Positions 45,714 to 54,421 of a DNA stretch of 64,000 bases are shown piece by piece. Under the pieces are notes generated by a model, which was not told where the DNA came from, made no database searches, and worked only from the letters and a program-made list of their open reading frames with translations. The position numbers and the translations under genes are program-made. Within the stretch, counting starts at the first letter, position 1; every line of letters starts with the position of its first letter. Source of the stretch: Croceicoccus marinus (GTDB lineage Bacteria; Pseudomonadota; Alphaproteobacteria; Sphingomonadales; Sphingomonadaceae). The stretch spans positions 248,001-312,000 of the forward strand of contig NZ_CP019602.1 of NCBI RefSeq assembly GCF_001661675.2, written 5' to 3'.

Positions 45714-48266
45714 TCACTCCTTCGCCACTACGGTGTCATACAGGCCATAATGCGTTAGCCCTTCGTGGCTCTCGATGCCGGTATAGCGTAGCGAGGCATC
45801 TTCGTAGCGGCGGAACGCGAAAACCGCTTCATTCATCCGCTCGGTGTTGAACACTCGAAGGCGAACCAACAGGTGGAAATCCGCCACGGTCAGGCCAGTA
45901 ACCGCATGGAAAAGGTCCGGTTCCAGCTTGGTAATCACGTCCTGTAGCTTGTTTTCGCGGAAGTCGGTCAGATACATGAAGGCCGGGATGCGGGTGGCGA
46001 ACTTTATCAGCTTTTCCTGAACCAGCTTGCGCTTGGTTTTGAACTCCTTTTCCTCGGCGGTCAGTTCCTTCTTCTCTTTCGGGGTCAGCTCCCCGTCATT
46101 GGCTTTGGCCTTGTCCTTGATGTCCTTGATCTTCTCGCTCTTGTTGATAATCGTTTCGATGATGTTGTCGCCCAAGGCGCGCCAACCTTCGATCCGCTCA
46201 ACAGCAGCCATCGCTTCGGGGTTTTCGAGAACGCGGCGCAACGTGTCGTTGTCCACGTTCACCAGCATGGCCGATTCCCATTTCCGGGCCAGCAGGGTCG
46301 CGGACGTTCCCGCCATCGCAATGTCGAGGATGCCGCCCGCGTCGATCTGCATCATCTTCGCGCCGTCATAGGCCAGCACGGGCAGGAACGAGACAAGTTC
46401 CTTCACGGCGTTTTCCGGGTTCGCTTCCCCCGGTGAAAGGCCGATGCCATATTCCGACAACTGCCGCAGCGCCCTAGTCGGGGCGAAATCGAACACGAAG
46501 CAGACCGGCTTGATGATCTCTTCCTCGTTCGGATTGTCCCCGTTGGGATTCTTGATCGACCAGGGCGACTGCACCCGGAACGCCGCCTGAAAATATGTTT
46601 CCGGCGATTGGAGATTGCGCAGCATCAGGATCGACGACCATTGCTTGACCGTAACCCCGGTGGTCAGCTTGCCGCAGGAAAGCGTGATGGTCTTAGTGTC
46701 GAAACCGCTGCCAACCTTGTCCCGAACGGGCGGCAAGGCATCAAGGCCGATGCCCGCCGATGCGCCTGCGGCCACGATCACCTGATAATCGTGCCAGAAC
46801 GTGTTGTGTTTCTCTTCCAGCAAGTTCGCCATAGCATGGCAGGCGGCGACATTAGGCAGGAACCAGAAGCTATGCTGCAAGTGAGGCAGAAGCCGCGTGT
46901 CCGAATAGGGCCACGGCGGAACAACGCCCGTCTTGATGCTGTCGAATGATCGCGGTGCATCTGGCGAGTTGCGAATGACGTTGAGCCATTTCTGCACCTC
47001 GTCCTTGTGCTTAAACTGCGCGAGAACGCCTGTGCCGTTTGCCGCGAAAAACTCATTGAGATCAAACTCGTCCAGCTCGCCGCCGCTGGCAATGTGAGTA
47101 ATTTCCGGCGGCATCTGGTAAGTCAGCAGGCGCATTTGCGGCAATGCGCCGTAAGGATTGCGCTGCCCCGGATGCTGAGCGGCAAATTCTTCCTTGGCGC
47201 GCTGCTCGTCCGTGTAGGTCCAGTTGAATATCTGCTCTTCGATGAACTCGCCCGTGGCCAGCGCCTTGAAGGGTGTGCCAGAAAGATAGAGGTATGCCCG
47301 CGTGGTAATCGGCAGAAAGTCGGTTTCGCTTTCCGACATGACACCAAGGTCTTCGTTCACATCGTCCAGACCATCGGCATATTCCAGCTTGGCTTCCTTC
47401 TTGGCCTCGCCTGCATCCTCGCCCTCGAAAAGCTCCTTGGCCGTCTCGCGCCATGCGCCGAAATGATATTCGTCGAACACGACCAAATCCCAGTTGATCG
47501 TGTGGAGCCATTCGTTGCGGGCCTTGATGTTCCCCGCCTTGTCGCGCCCCAGCAGGTCCTGGAACGAGCCGAAATAGACCACCGGCTTGTCACCGTCGAT
47601 CTGGCTGGGATCGCGCCCGGAATTGCGGGAGAGATACTGCCACCCGTCGAAATCGACATGGGATTCAAGATCCGTCTGCCAGGCATCTTCGACGGCGGGC
47701 TTGAAGGTCAGCACCAGGACCCGCTTCGCGCCAAGCTTCTTGGCAAGCTGATAACTGGTGAAGGTCTTCCCGAAACGCATCTTGGCGTTCCACAGAAAGC
47801 GGGGAACGGCATTGGCATCCTGCTGCCAGCGCGAGTGATAATAGGCGTAGGTCTGCTCGACCGCTTCCAACTGCTCCTTGCGCGGCGGGAAGTCCTCATG
47901 ATGCGTGCCGGTGAATTTCTGCCCGCTGCGCAGTTCGGCCAGCACGGTTTTCACATCGGCCAGCGAGCATCGCATCCATTCAAGCTGCGGATTGGCAAAA
48001 CCCTTGCGTTTGAGCGCATCGCGCACGGCGTGGTCAGTGATGATCGACCCGTCATCGGCCTCGCCGGGTTCGTCTAGTTCAATGGTGTAGTTGGCAATCG
48101 CTGCTGTCTTTAACTGCTCGGCAATCCGCTGCTTCACGTCGCGCGTTGTCTGGCCGACCTTGAGCAAGCCGTCATGTGCTTCATCCGCGATAGAATAAGC
48201 GTAGATGCGCGGGCGCGCATCGGGTTTGGCGGTCAATATCTGATCAATAGAAGGCTTACTCGCCAT
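45714..48266 (-). CDS. Helicase with N-terminal GIY-YIG-like (T5orf172) domain
   Basis: 850 residues. Residues 20-60 (RIYAYSIADEAHDGLLKVGQTTRDVKQRI) resemble the GIY-YIG/T5orf172 nuclease family. A DEAD/DEAH-type helicase follows: motif I NAKMRFGKTF (RFGKT 164-168, not the usual GxGKT), motif II VVFDEYH (DEYH 265-268), motif III YLYLSGTPF, and a late LRNLQSPETYFQAAFRVQSPW. A Lys/Glu-rich segment lies near 720-750. The gene starts inside the methylase gene upstream (11-base overlap) and ends at the ATPase start. Probable DNA translocase/endonuclease of a restriction-like system. Confidence 0.85.
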   Translation of the reverse strand: MASKPSIDQILTAKPDARPRIYAYSIADEAHDGLLKVGQTTRDVKQRIAEQLKTAAIANYTIELDEPGEADDGSIITDHAVRDALKRKGFANPQLEWMRCSLADVKTVLAELRSGQKFTGTHHEDFPPRKEQLEAVEQTYAYYHSRWQQDANAVPRFLWNAKMRFGKTFTSYQLAKKLGAKRVLVLTFKPAVEDAWQTDLESHVDFDGWQYLSRNSGRDPSQIDGDKPVVYFGSFQDLLGRDKAGNIKARNEWLHTINWDLVVFDEYHFGAWRETAKELFEGEDAGEAKKEAKLEYADGLDDVNEDLGVMSESETDFLPITTRAYLYLSGTPFKALATGEFIEEQIFNWTYTDEQRAKEEFAAQHPGQRNPYGALPQMRLLTYQMPPEITHIASGGELDEFDLNEFFAANGTGVLAQFKHKDEVQKWLNVIRNSPDAPRSFDSIKTGVVPPWPYSDTRLLPHLQHSFWFLPNVAACHAMANLLEEKHNTFWHDYQVIVAAGASAGIGLDALPPVRDKVGSGFDTKTITLSCGKLTTGVTVKQWSSILMLRNLQSPETYFQAAFRVQSPWSIKNPNGDNPNEEEIIKPVCFVFDFAPTRALRQLSEYGIGLSPGEANPENAVKELVSFLPVLAYDGAKMMQIDAGGILDIAMAGTSATLLARKWESAMLVNVDNDTLRRVLENPEAMAAVERIEGWRALGDNIIETIINKSEKIKDIKDKAKANDGELTPKEKKELTAEEKEFKTKRKLVQEKLIKFATRIPAFMYLTDFRENKLQDVITKLEPDLFHAVTGLTVADFHLLVRLRVFNTERMNEAVFAFRRYEDASLRYTGIESHEGLTHYGLYDTVVAKE

Positions 48267-49836
48267 CGTCGACGCTCATGGATCGCACTTGAGATTCAAT
48301 ATAGGCGCGCTCTTCATCTGAAATTCGGTATTTTTCGTAGAGCACTTCATCGGTCCAAGTGCGATCCCACGTCTGCATCGGCACCCAAGCGTATGTTGAG
48401 TTCAAAGCGTGCTGGGTAATTTTCCGCTGTGAGACAAGAAACCGGAAAAATCGTGTCATGTAATATGACTGGATGCTTGCAGCTTCGTCGGGTGTAGCCA
48501 CATCAAATACGAGATAAGACTGCGTGCAGGCAGATGGGGCCGGTGCGATCAGGGGTTTTCCCAAAATCTGGTGAGGCAGCCCATCACCTCCATTGTATGC
48601 CTCAGGAACAAGTAGCTTCCAACGGTCGATCAAATGAACGTTTTTCGATATTGCTTCGCGAGGAACGTAGCCGATACCCCTCTTCATCCTGCGAATATAG
48701 AAAAGTGGTATGTGCCCCGACTTTTCGGTTTCAGAGTATCCGTCAAAGTTTGATGCTAGGCCGAATGTGGTATCGCGAGACAATATCGAATTAATCGGCA
48801 GCTCCTCGCGCTCAAGGACCTTGTGCAGTATCGAGATTGCACGACCGTCACGAACAAAAATGTCATATTCATCGAGCTTGCGTGAAACTGGTCCAAGTGC
48901 TTCCCCGCCTCGGAAAGTGGTCACGTTGCAGTTGCCCTGGTGCGCACTATCCCAAAGGAAATAGCAAACACCGGCCTTAATCTCGACTCCAGGAAACACT
49001 TCGCTCGATGCAGGGAAATCCGATAGTTCCCGCAGGTGTCCACCTCCAAGGAAAGACTGCCGAAATCCATCCATTCCACGCCCACCAGCCATCCAACGAG
49101 AAGGGATAACCATGCTGACAAAGCGCGGTTCAAGTTTGGCTGCCTGCTCCACGAACAAGTGATAGATTGAAGAGTCGCTTGTTCCGCCTGCGCCGCCCGT
49201 CATCTGATATGGCGGATTTCCAATAATTACATCGAACTGCATGTCGGCTCCGAACAACTCGCCGAGGCGAGCTTTTATGTCGTTGGTGTGGATGAAGGCG
49301 TAAGCATGGTTTTCCAATTCCGGTTCGCGATCGAAGATTGCACGGGGAGCACCGCAAAATTGGCATTTTGAGCCATCCCAAGAATGCTCGGTGCGCTCAA
49401 ACCAGATATTGCCATCGTCGTTGGCAAATGCCGTGGCGACGGAATGCTCGCCGGTCGCGTGCTTGGAGCAATAGAGGCTGCGGCGCGCCAGCAGGCTGGT
49501 CAGCCGGGTGATACCGATGCCGAAAACCTGCTGGGTCAGGATGTGGTCAACGCGGGTCTGCAAATCCGGGATTTCGGTTTCCAGCCCAGCGATTAGCCGC
49601 TTGGCAATTTCCCGCAGGAAGACACCGGATTTCGTGAACGGGTCCAGAAACCTGACCGAATTGTCCGCCCAGATGCTCGCGCCACCATTGTCCGCCGCCC
49701 ATGCCTCTGCCAGCGTATCCAGCATCCGGTTGGCGAACTCCGGCGGCGTGAACACCTCGTCGTTTGACAGGTTGGCGATGCAGGTCAGCACATCGGGGTT
49801 GCGCCCGCGCAGTGCAAAGCTGGCCTGTTCAATCAT
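48256..49836 (-). CDS. Eco57I-type N6-adenine DNA methylase, catalytic-motif subunit
   Basis: 526 residues. N-terminal EVFTPPEFANRMLD, then a motif I position with DPFTKSG (65-71) instead of the canonical DPACGSG, and the catalytic motif IV NPPY at 207-210 (FDVIIGNPPYQMTGG). A CxxC pair (KCQFCGA, 158-161) precedes it, and a target-recognition-like region fills 230-500. The gene overlaps the smaller methylase upstream by four bases (ATGA) and the helicase downstream by 11. G+C is lower than in the core genes, notably in 48.3-49.2 kb. Confidence 0.87.
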   Translation of the reverse strand: MIEQASFALRGRNPDVLTCIANLSNDEVFTPPEFANRMLDTLAEAWAADNGGASIWADNSVRFLDPFTKSGVFLREIAKRLIAGLETEIPDLQTRVDHILTQQVFGIGITRLTSLLARRSLYCSKHATGEHSVATAFANDDGNIWFERTEHSWDGSKCQFCGAPRAIFDREPELENHAYAFIHTNDIKARLGELFGADMQFDVIIGNPPYQMTGGAGGTSDSSIYHLFVEQAAKLEPRFVSMVIPSRWMAGGRGMDGFRQSFLGGGHLRELSDFPASSEVFPGVEIKAGVCYFLWDSAHQGNCNVTTFRGGEALGPVSRKLDEYDIFVRDGRAISILHKVLEREELPINSILSRDTTFGLASNFDGYSETEKSGHIPLFYIRRMKRGIGYVPREAISKNVHLIDRWKLLVPEAYNGGDGLPHQILGKPLIAPAPSACTQSYLVFDVATPDEAASIQSYYMTRFFRFLVSQRKITQHALNSTYAWVPMQTWDRTWTDEVLYEKYRISDEERAYIESQVRSMSVDDGE

Positions 49837-50483
49837 GCGCTCGTCCCCGTCCCATCATTCGCCGCCGCAAGATAGCGCACGCTCATCGGCGGATATGTCT
49901 GTGAAGGCGTGAAAATTTCGTGCTTGCCCAATGCTGAAAACAGGGAGTCTTCGGCGCTGAAACTTGCCATGCCGGTCAAGACATCAAGCCGGAAATCGCG
50001 GCGCTGGAATTTCCCTTTGCCCAGATAGCCCCACTCGACCACGCGGATCGGTGCGTCATCAATCGCGCGCATCGTCATCGCATCGCCGTGAACGAGATTG
50101 AGCGAGAGGACGTGAGAGGCGGCACGGTAAACATCGTCTTCCGCATCCAGCGCCAGATAGTCCGCGAAAACCTCCAGCATATTCGCGCGGCATTCCGCGA
50201 TATTATCGGCCAGCAACTCAATGCCGTAGCAGCACATAAGCCCCAGCAGTGCATGATGCCGCTTCTCGAAGTCGGATTTGCCGAATTTGAATTCCACGGC
50301 GGCCAGCTTGCGTTGCAGGATCGGAACAAGGAAATTGCCGCTGCCGCAGGCGGGTTCAAGGAAGCGGGAATCAATCCGCTCCGTCTCACCCTTCACAAGA
50401 TCGAGCATCTTCTCCACCAGCCAGGGCGGTGTGAATACCTCTCCATGATCGGCAACGCGCTGCTTGGACTTGATTAGGTTCAT
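49833..50483 (-). CDS. Small N6-methylase-like protein, SAM-binding half
   Basis: 216 residues beginning with the EVFTPPWLVEKMLDLV block of type I/Eco57I methylases, a perfect motif I LEPACGSGNF (42-51) and motif II-like YGIELLADNIAECRANML (86-103). The catalytic NPPY motif is absent: in its place stands VEWGYLGKGKFQRRDFRLD. It therefore lacks what the 526-residue neighbour has, and has what the neighbour has changed. First gene of the operon; a 90-base gap separates it from ardC. Confidence 0.82.
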   Translation of the reverse strand: MNLIKSKQRVADHGEVFTPPWLVEKMLDLVKGETERIDSRFLEPACGSGNFLVPILQRKLAAVEFKFGKSDFEKRHHALLGLMCCYGIELLADNIAECRANMLEVFADYLALDAEDDVYRAASHVLSLNLVHGDAMTMRAIDDAPIRVVEWGYLGKGKFQRRDFRLDVLTGMASFSAEDSLFSALGKHEIFTPSQTYPPMSVRYLAAANDGTGTSA

Positions 50484-50573
50484 GATAATACTTCGAAATG
50501 ATGTTCGCAGCCGGTCTGCCGTTTCTGGAAGACGATAGACCGTACTACAAATTCTCTCAACGTATTGCTCGAC

Positions 50574-51452
50574 CTAATCCGAGCTCAAGAATTCAGCAGC
50601 CTTCGCCGCCGCGCTCGCAGCGGTGAAGATCGCACGGTTGTCGGCCTTGAGCACCTTCAGCCAGGTGGCGAGGTAGCTGGCGTGATCGGGGCGCGGACTG
50701 GCGGAAAGACCGAGGTCGCCACAGAGAAAGGCTGAGCCGAGCTCGGCCACCAGCTCTTCCATGGCATAGGCATCGTCACCGAACCGCTTGCCAAAGGTCC
50801 GCGCCAGGCGGTGGTCAGCGCCAGACCAATGGACGAGCTCGTGCAACAAAGTGGCGTACCAGTTCTGCGCCGCGCTGCCGCTGGCCGTTGCGAAGAACCG
50901 CTCGCGGTCCGGCATGGTAATGGTGTCGGTTGCGGGAGTGTAGTGGGCGCTGTCGCCGTTGATGCGTACGGCGGCACCCGTGGCAGAAACGAAAGCGTCC
51001 GCGTGCGGGATTGGGTCGAAGTCTTCTCCGTCTGGCACTTCGGGCAGGGCGTAGCCTTCGACCTGGCTGGTGTTGAACACGTGCGAAGCCTGCGCGAAGA
51101 TGCGGGTCGAGTTGTCTCTTTCCTCGGCCTGATCGTCATCACGACTGTCGAAGACCTTGTAGAACACGATGGGCGAAGCCTTCTCGCCCTTGCGGACCTG
51201 AGCACCAAGTGACTGCCACTGGCGATAGGTTGCCCAGAGACCATGTCCGAAGTCCTGCGCTTCGGCGCTGGCCCAAAGGGCGAGTACGTTGACGCCGCGA
51301 TAGGCTTTCCCAGTTGCCGCATTCGTGGGGCGCGAAAGCGGCGCGGTGCTGCGATGCCAAGGGAGCGAGAAAGTATCCGTGCCGCGTTCAAGGGCGGCGA
51401 TGATCTGGTTGGTGATCGTATCGTAGATGCTGGCGGTTGTGGTGCTGTCCAT
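50574..51452 (-). CDS. ardC: ArdC-type antirestriction protein
   Basis: 292 residues: N-terminal ArdC single-strand-DNA-binding domain (SIYDTITNQIIAALERGTDTFSLPWHR, YRGVNVLALWASAEAQDFGHGLWATYRQWQSLGAQVRKGEKASPIVFYK) and a C-terminal metallopeptidase-like domain with zinc motif HELVHWSG and downstream Glu in ELVAELGSAFL. ArdC proteins protect incoming plasmid DNA against restriction. Here it lies upstream on the same strand as a restriction-like operon and downstream of transfer genes. Confidence 0.93.
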   Translation of the reverse strand: MDSTTTASIYDTITNQIIAALERGTDTFSLPWHRSTAPLSRPTNAATGKAYRGVNVLALWASAEAQDFGHGLWATYRQWQSLGAQVRKGEKASPIVFYKVFDSRDDDQAEERDNSTRIFAQASHVFNTSQVEGYALPEVPDGEDFDPIPHADAFVSATGAAVRINGDSAHYTPATDTITMPDRERFFATASGSAAQNWYATLLHELVHWSGADHRLARTFGKRFGDDAYAMEELVAELGSAFLCGDLGLSASPRPDHASYLATWLKVLKADNRAIFTAASAAAKAAEFLSSD

Positions 51453-51673
51453 GGTGAAACTCCTTCGTCCAATCGTTGGGAACGCGAATGAAGGGACGGG
51501 CCGGATTGGCCGGGCGGGTCAGCGGTTACGCGGAACAGCCAACACGGGAGGGCCTCAGCCCGAATGGAGCGGGCAGGCTGTTGATCCCGCCCGGCACGGC
51601 CTGTAGAAGAAGAGCAGTTCATTCCAACGGCAGGACGAAGGATGCTATGGCCTGCCGTCGCCGGTGCTTTCGA

Positions 51674-54421
51674 TCAGCCCAACCCAGCACCCATTGCCTG
51701 TGACTTTCCGGCTTCCGGAGTGCTCGCGGCCAGGGCAATCTGCTTTTCGCCCGCACGCTCATAGATCGCGCGAACGAGCCGGTCCTTATCGTCTGTGACA
51801 ACCACCGCCTCGGCTTTGGCACGCGAAAGCGCGACATAGAGCATCTTCTGGTCGACCAGATTGGTGGAGCGGCTGTCGGCGTGGATCAGGACACGCTCGG
51901 CGGTCTGACCCTGTGCGGCGTGCGCTGTCTGGACATAGGCGTGACGCAGATGGGCGTCGCGAGGATCGGAGAGATCGAGATTCTGCTCACGTCCTTTGGC
52001 GAGCTTCACGGTTGCCCGGCCACGGTCAGTATCGATGCTGGTGACGGACCCGCCAAGGCCATTGATCCTTCCCGCTTCGCGGTCGTTGCGGGTGAACTGC
52101 AAGCGGTCGCCGGTCCGCAGCTCCATCGGCTTCGGCTCGAACACTTCGGCTTTGCCTGCACCCCATTGCCGCGGATGCCAGTCCAGCGACCGTCCATCGC
52201 GACCTTCGAGGGCAATGCGCCCGCGCTCGGGATCGACAGCTGCAATTGCGAAGCTTTCGCCCCGGCGCACGCCCTTGGCGGCATAGTCACGACTAAAGCG
52301 GACCACATCGCCGATGGCATAGCATGCTGCCTCGCGCGCTTCGGCACGGGTCAGGCCCTTCGCCACAAGCGCATCGAACCGCACGGCCTCCTGCGAAAGC
52401 TCGCCGCGCTCGGCCAGCTTTGTGCGGATCATACTGGTGAGCCTGTCGCGACCTTCACGCGATGGCTCGATGACCAGCGTTCGCGAGCGCTCTGCTGGCG
52501 AAAGGGCCAGATAGCGCCGGGCCATCGCCCCAAGGCGCGCCTCCGGCGTTGCACCTTCGATCACCTTGCCGCCGCCCCGTTCCAGCGCGGCCAGCGCCTT
52601 GCCCGCATGGCCATCGATTGAGGCCATGACGGCTTCACGGGTCCCGGCATTGGTCTGCCGGACCACTTCGGCCAGCTTCGCGGTCGCCATCCCCGCTTGC
52701 TGCAACTGGGCAAATGCAGCCCCCGCACCTACCGATCCAAGCTGTTTCACGTCGCCAACCAGCACGAGCCGGGCTCCGACCTTCTCAGCACGTGTCATGA
52801 GTTTCGCCATGTCGTGGGCCGCGAGCATCGAGGCTTCATCGACAATCCAGACGGCATCTTTGCCCGCTGTTTTTGCCTCGGGCGCAAGCAAATGCCGAGC
52901 CACGGTATCGCCACGCAGGCCGAGCGCCTCGCCCAGCACAGTTGCTGCCGATGCGGTTGGCGCAAGCGCGGTAACCGCAAGTCCGTGACGCCGTGCTTCG
53001 CGGGCATAGGTTGCAAGCACGGTGGTGGTCTTGGCCGTACCGGCATAGCCCTGGACGGCAGCGATGCGGTCGCGCGAAGTGAGCAGGTCTGCGGTCGCGC
53101 GTTTCTGGTCTTCGGTCCAGACGTAGCCATAGCGCACCGATTGGCGCGCCGCGCGCTCGATCGTTCGTGCTGCTGCCACCTGACTTGCAAGCGATTGCGC
53201 CATGCCGCGCCCGGCTTCCTCCAGGCGCAGCATGGTTCGCTCGGTCTTGATGGCCTGCGGCGTCGTGAACCCCGCAAACTCCGCCCCGCGCTGGTCAAGG
53301 ACGGTGCGTGGGACAAGCTCGCCGCGCTCTCCGGCCTCGGCGATCGCTGCGCTGACTGCACCGTGCCCGGCTTTGCCGAAGGCGAAGTCTCCTGCCTCGC
53401 GCGTCAGCGTGCTGGCCGAAAACACTGCCTGCCGCTCAGACAATTTGGCAGCGGCCCATGCCACAGCCTGCCGCGCCAGTAAGTCGGGACTAATGGTTGC
53501 TTCGCTGCTTTTGACCCGCTCCCTCGCCTCGGCAATCAGCTTGTCTCGCGCCGCCTTGTCGAACCCGCTGTCATTGGCAGTCGCCCGCCAGTCGGCGCGC
53601 AAGGTGCGATGATCCGCATTGGTCTTGACCTCGCGCGTATCGAGCGCGGCGATCTGCTTTTCGGCGGCGCTCGCTTGCTCGCGGTTCGTGCCCCGCTCGG
53701 CGAGCCGGGCATCGATTGCTGCGGTGCGCTGGCTCAGTGCATCAATGGCCTTCTCTGGCACACCTGCGATCTCGAACAGCGAGTCTTTGCCCTTCTCTAT
53801 CCGGTAACCCAGTGCGGCAACGCCGTGCGCCAACTCCTGCCGGTAGATCGCGCCGATCTCCTTTTGCAGCTGATAGAAGGCGCGCGGCTCAAGGCTGCGC
53901 CAGTTGCCATCCTTGTCCTGGGTTCCGTTAATGATCACGCCGTGGGTGTGCAGCTGCGGGTCCTGCGCCCGGCTCGTGGCATGGCGGAAGGTGGCGATGG
54001 CGAGGTTGCCGGTCGTCTCGCGCCGGACCTCGCCGTCCTGCCTGATCCGGGTTGCCGCCATGTGCTTCTCGACATGGGCGAGCGCCAGTTTCACCGCTGC
54101 GCCATGGGCCTTGATCAGCCGCTTGTCTCCGGCAACCTCGGCCATGATCGAGACCGACTTGGGCGCGGACAGTGTGATGTCCCAGCCTGGCCGGTGTTCG
54201 ACCTTGCCATCACGGGTGGTGCCAAGCTGCTGCCCAGCAATACGGCCTTCGAGCAATTCTGCGAACTTCTCGCGGTCGACCTCGCCTGACAGGCCCAGCT
54301 TCTCCGCTGCCTCACCAAACCATTCGGATGGTGCCATGCCGCCTTCGGCATAGTAGTCGTCGGCCTCGTAGTAGCTCGCGGCTTGACCGGCACTCGACAG
54401 CGCCGAGACCGATGCGACCAT
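51674..54421 (-). CDS. MobF family relaxase/helicase
   Basis: About 915 residues. N-terminal TrwC-type relaxase: tyrosine pair in ASYYEADDYY (17-24), the WDITLSAPKSVS block (80-91) and three histidines in FRHATSRAQDPQLHTH (His147, His158, His160). C-terminal RecD/TraI-like helicase: Walker A GYAGTAKT (458-465), IVDEASM Walker B, and QGQTAERVL plus the YVALSRAKAEAVV end. It nicks at oriT and unwinds the transferred strand. ATG at 54,421 overlaps the TraD stop by one base. Confidence 0.95.
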   Translation of the reverse strand: MVASVSALSSAGQAASYYEADDYYAEGGMAPSEWFGEAAEKLGLSGEVDREKFAELLEGRIAGQQLGTTRDGKVEHRPGWDITLSAPKSVSIMAEVAGDKRLIKAHGAAVKLALAHVEKHMAATRIRQDGEVRRETTGNLAIATFRHATSRAQDPQLHTHGVIINGTQDKDGNWRSLEPRAFYQLQKEIGAIYRQELAHGVAALGYRIEKGKDSLFEIAGVPEKAIDALSQRTAAIDARLAERGTNREQASAAEKQIAALDTREVKTNADHRTLRADWRATANDSGFDKAARDKLIAEARERVKSSEATISPDLLARQAVAWAAAKLSERQAVFSASTLTREAGDFAFGKAGHGAVSAAIAEAGERGELVPRTVLDQRGAEFAGFTTPQAIKTERTMLRLEEAGRGMAQSLASQVAAARTIERAARQSVRYGYVWTEDQKRATADLLTSRDRIAAVQGYAGTAKTTTVLATYAREARRHGLAVTALAPTASAATVLGEALGLRGDTVARHLLAPEAKTAGKDAVWIVDEASMLAAHDMAKLMTRAEKVGARLVLVGDVKQLGSVGAGAAFAQLQQAGMATAKLAEVVRQTNAGTREAVMASIDGHAGKALAALERGGGKVIEGATPEARLGAMARRYLALSPAERSRTLVIEPSREGRDRLTSMIRTKLAERGELSQEAVRFDALVAKGLTRAEAREAACYAIGDVVRFSRDYAAKGVRRGESFAIAAVDPERGRIALEGRDGRSLDWHPRQWGAGKAEVFEPKPMELRTGDRLQFTRNDREAGRINGLGGSVTSIDTDRGRATVKLAKGREQNLDLSDPRDAHLRHAYVQTAHAAQGQTAERVLIHADSRSTNLVDQKMLYVALSRAKAEAVVVTDDKDRLVRAIYERAGEKQIALAASTPEAGKSQAMGAGLG

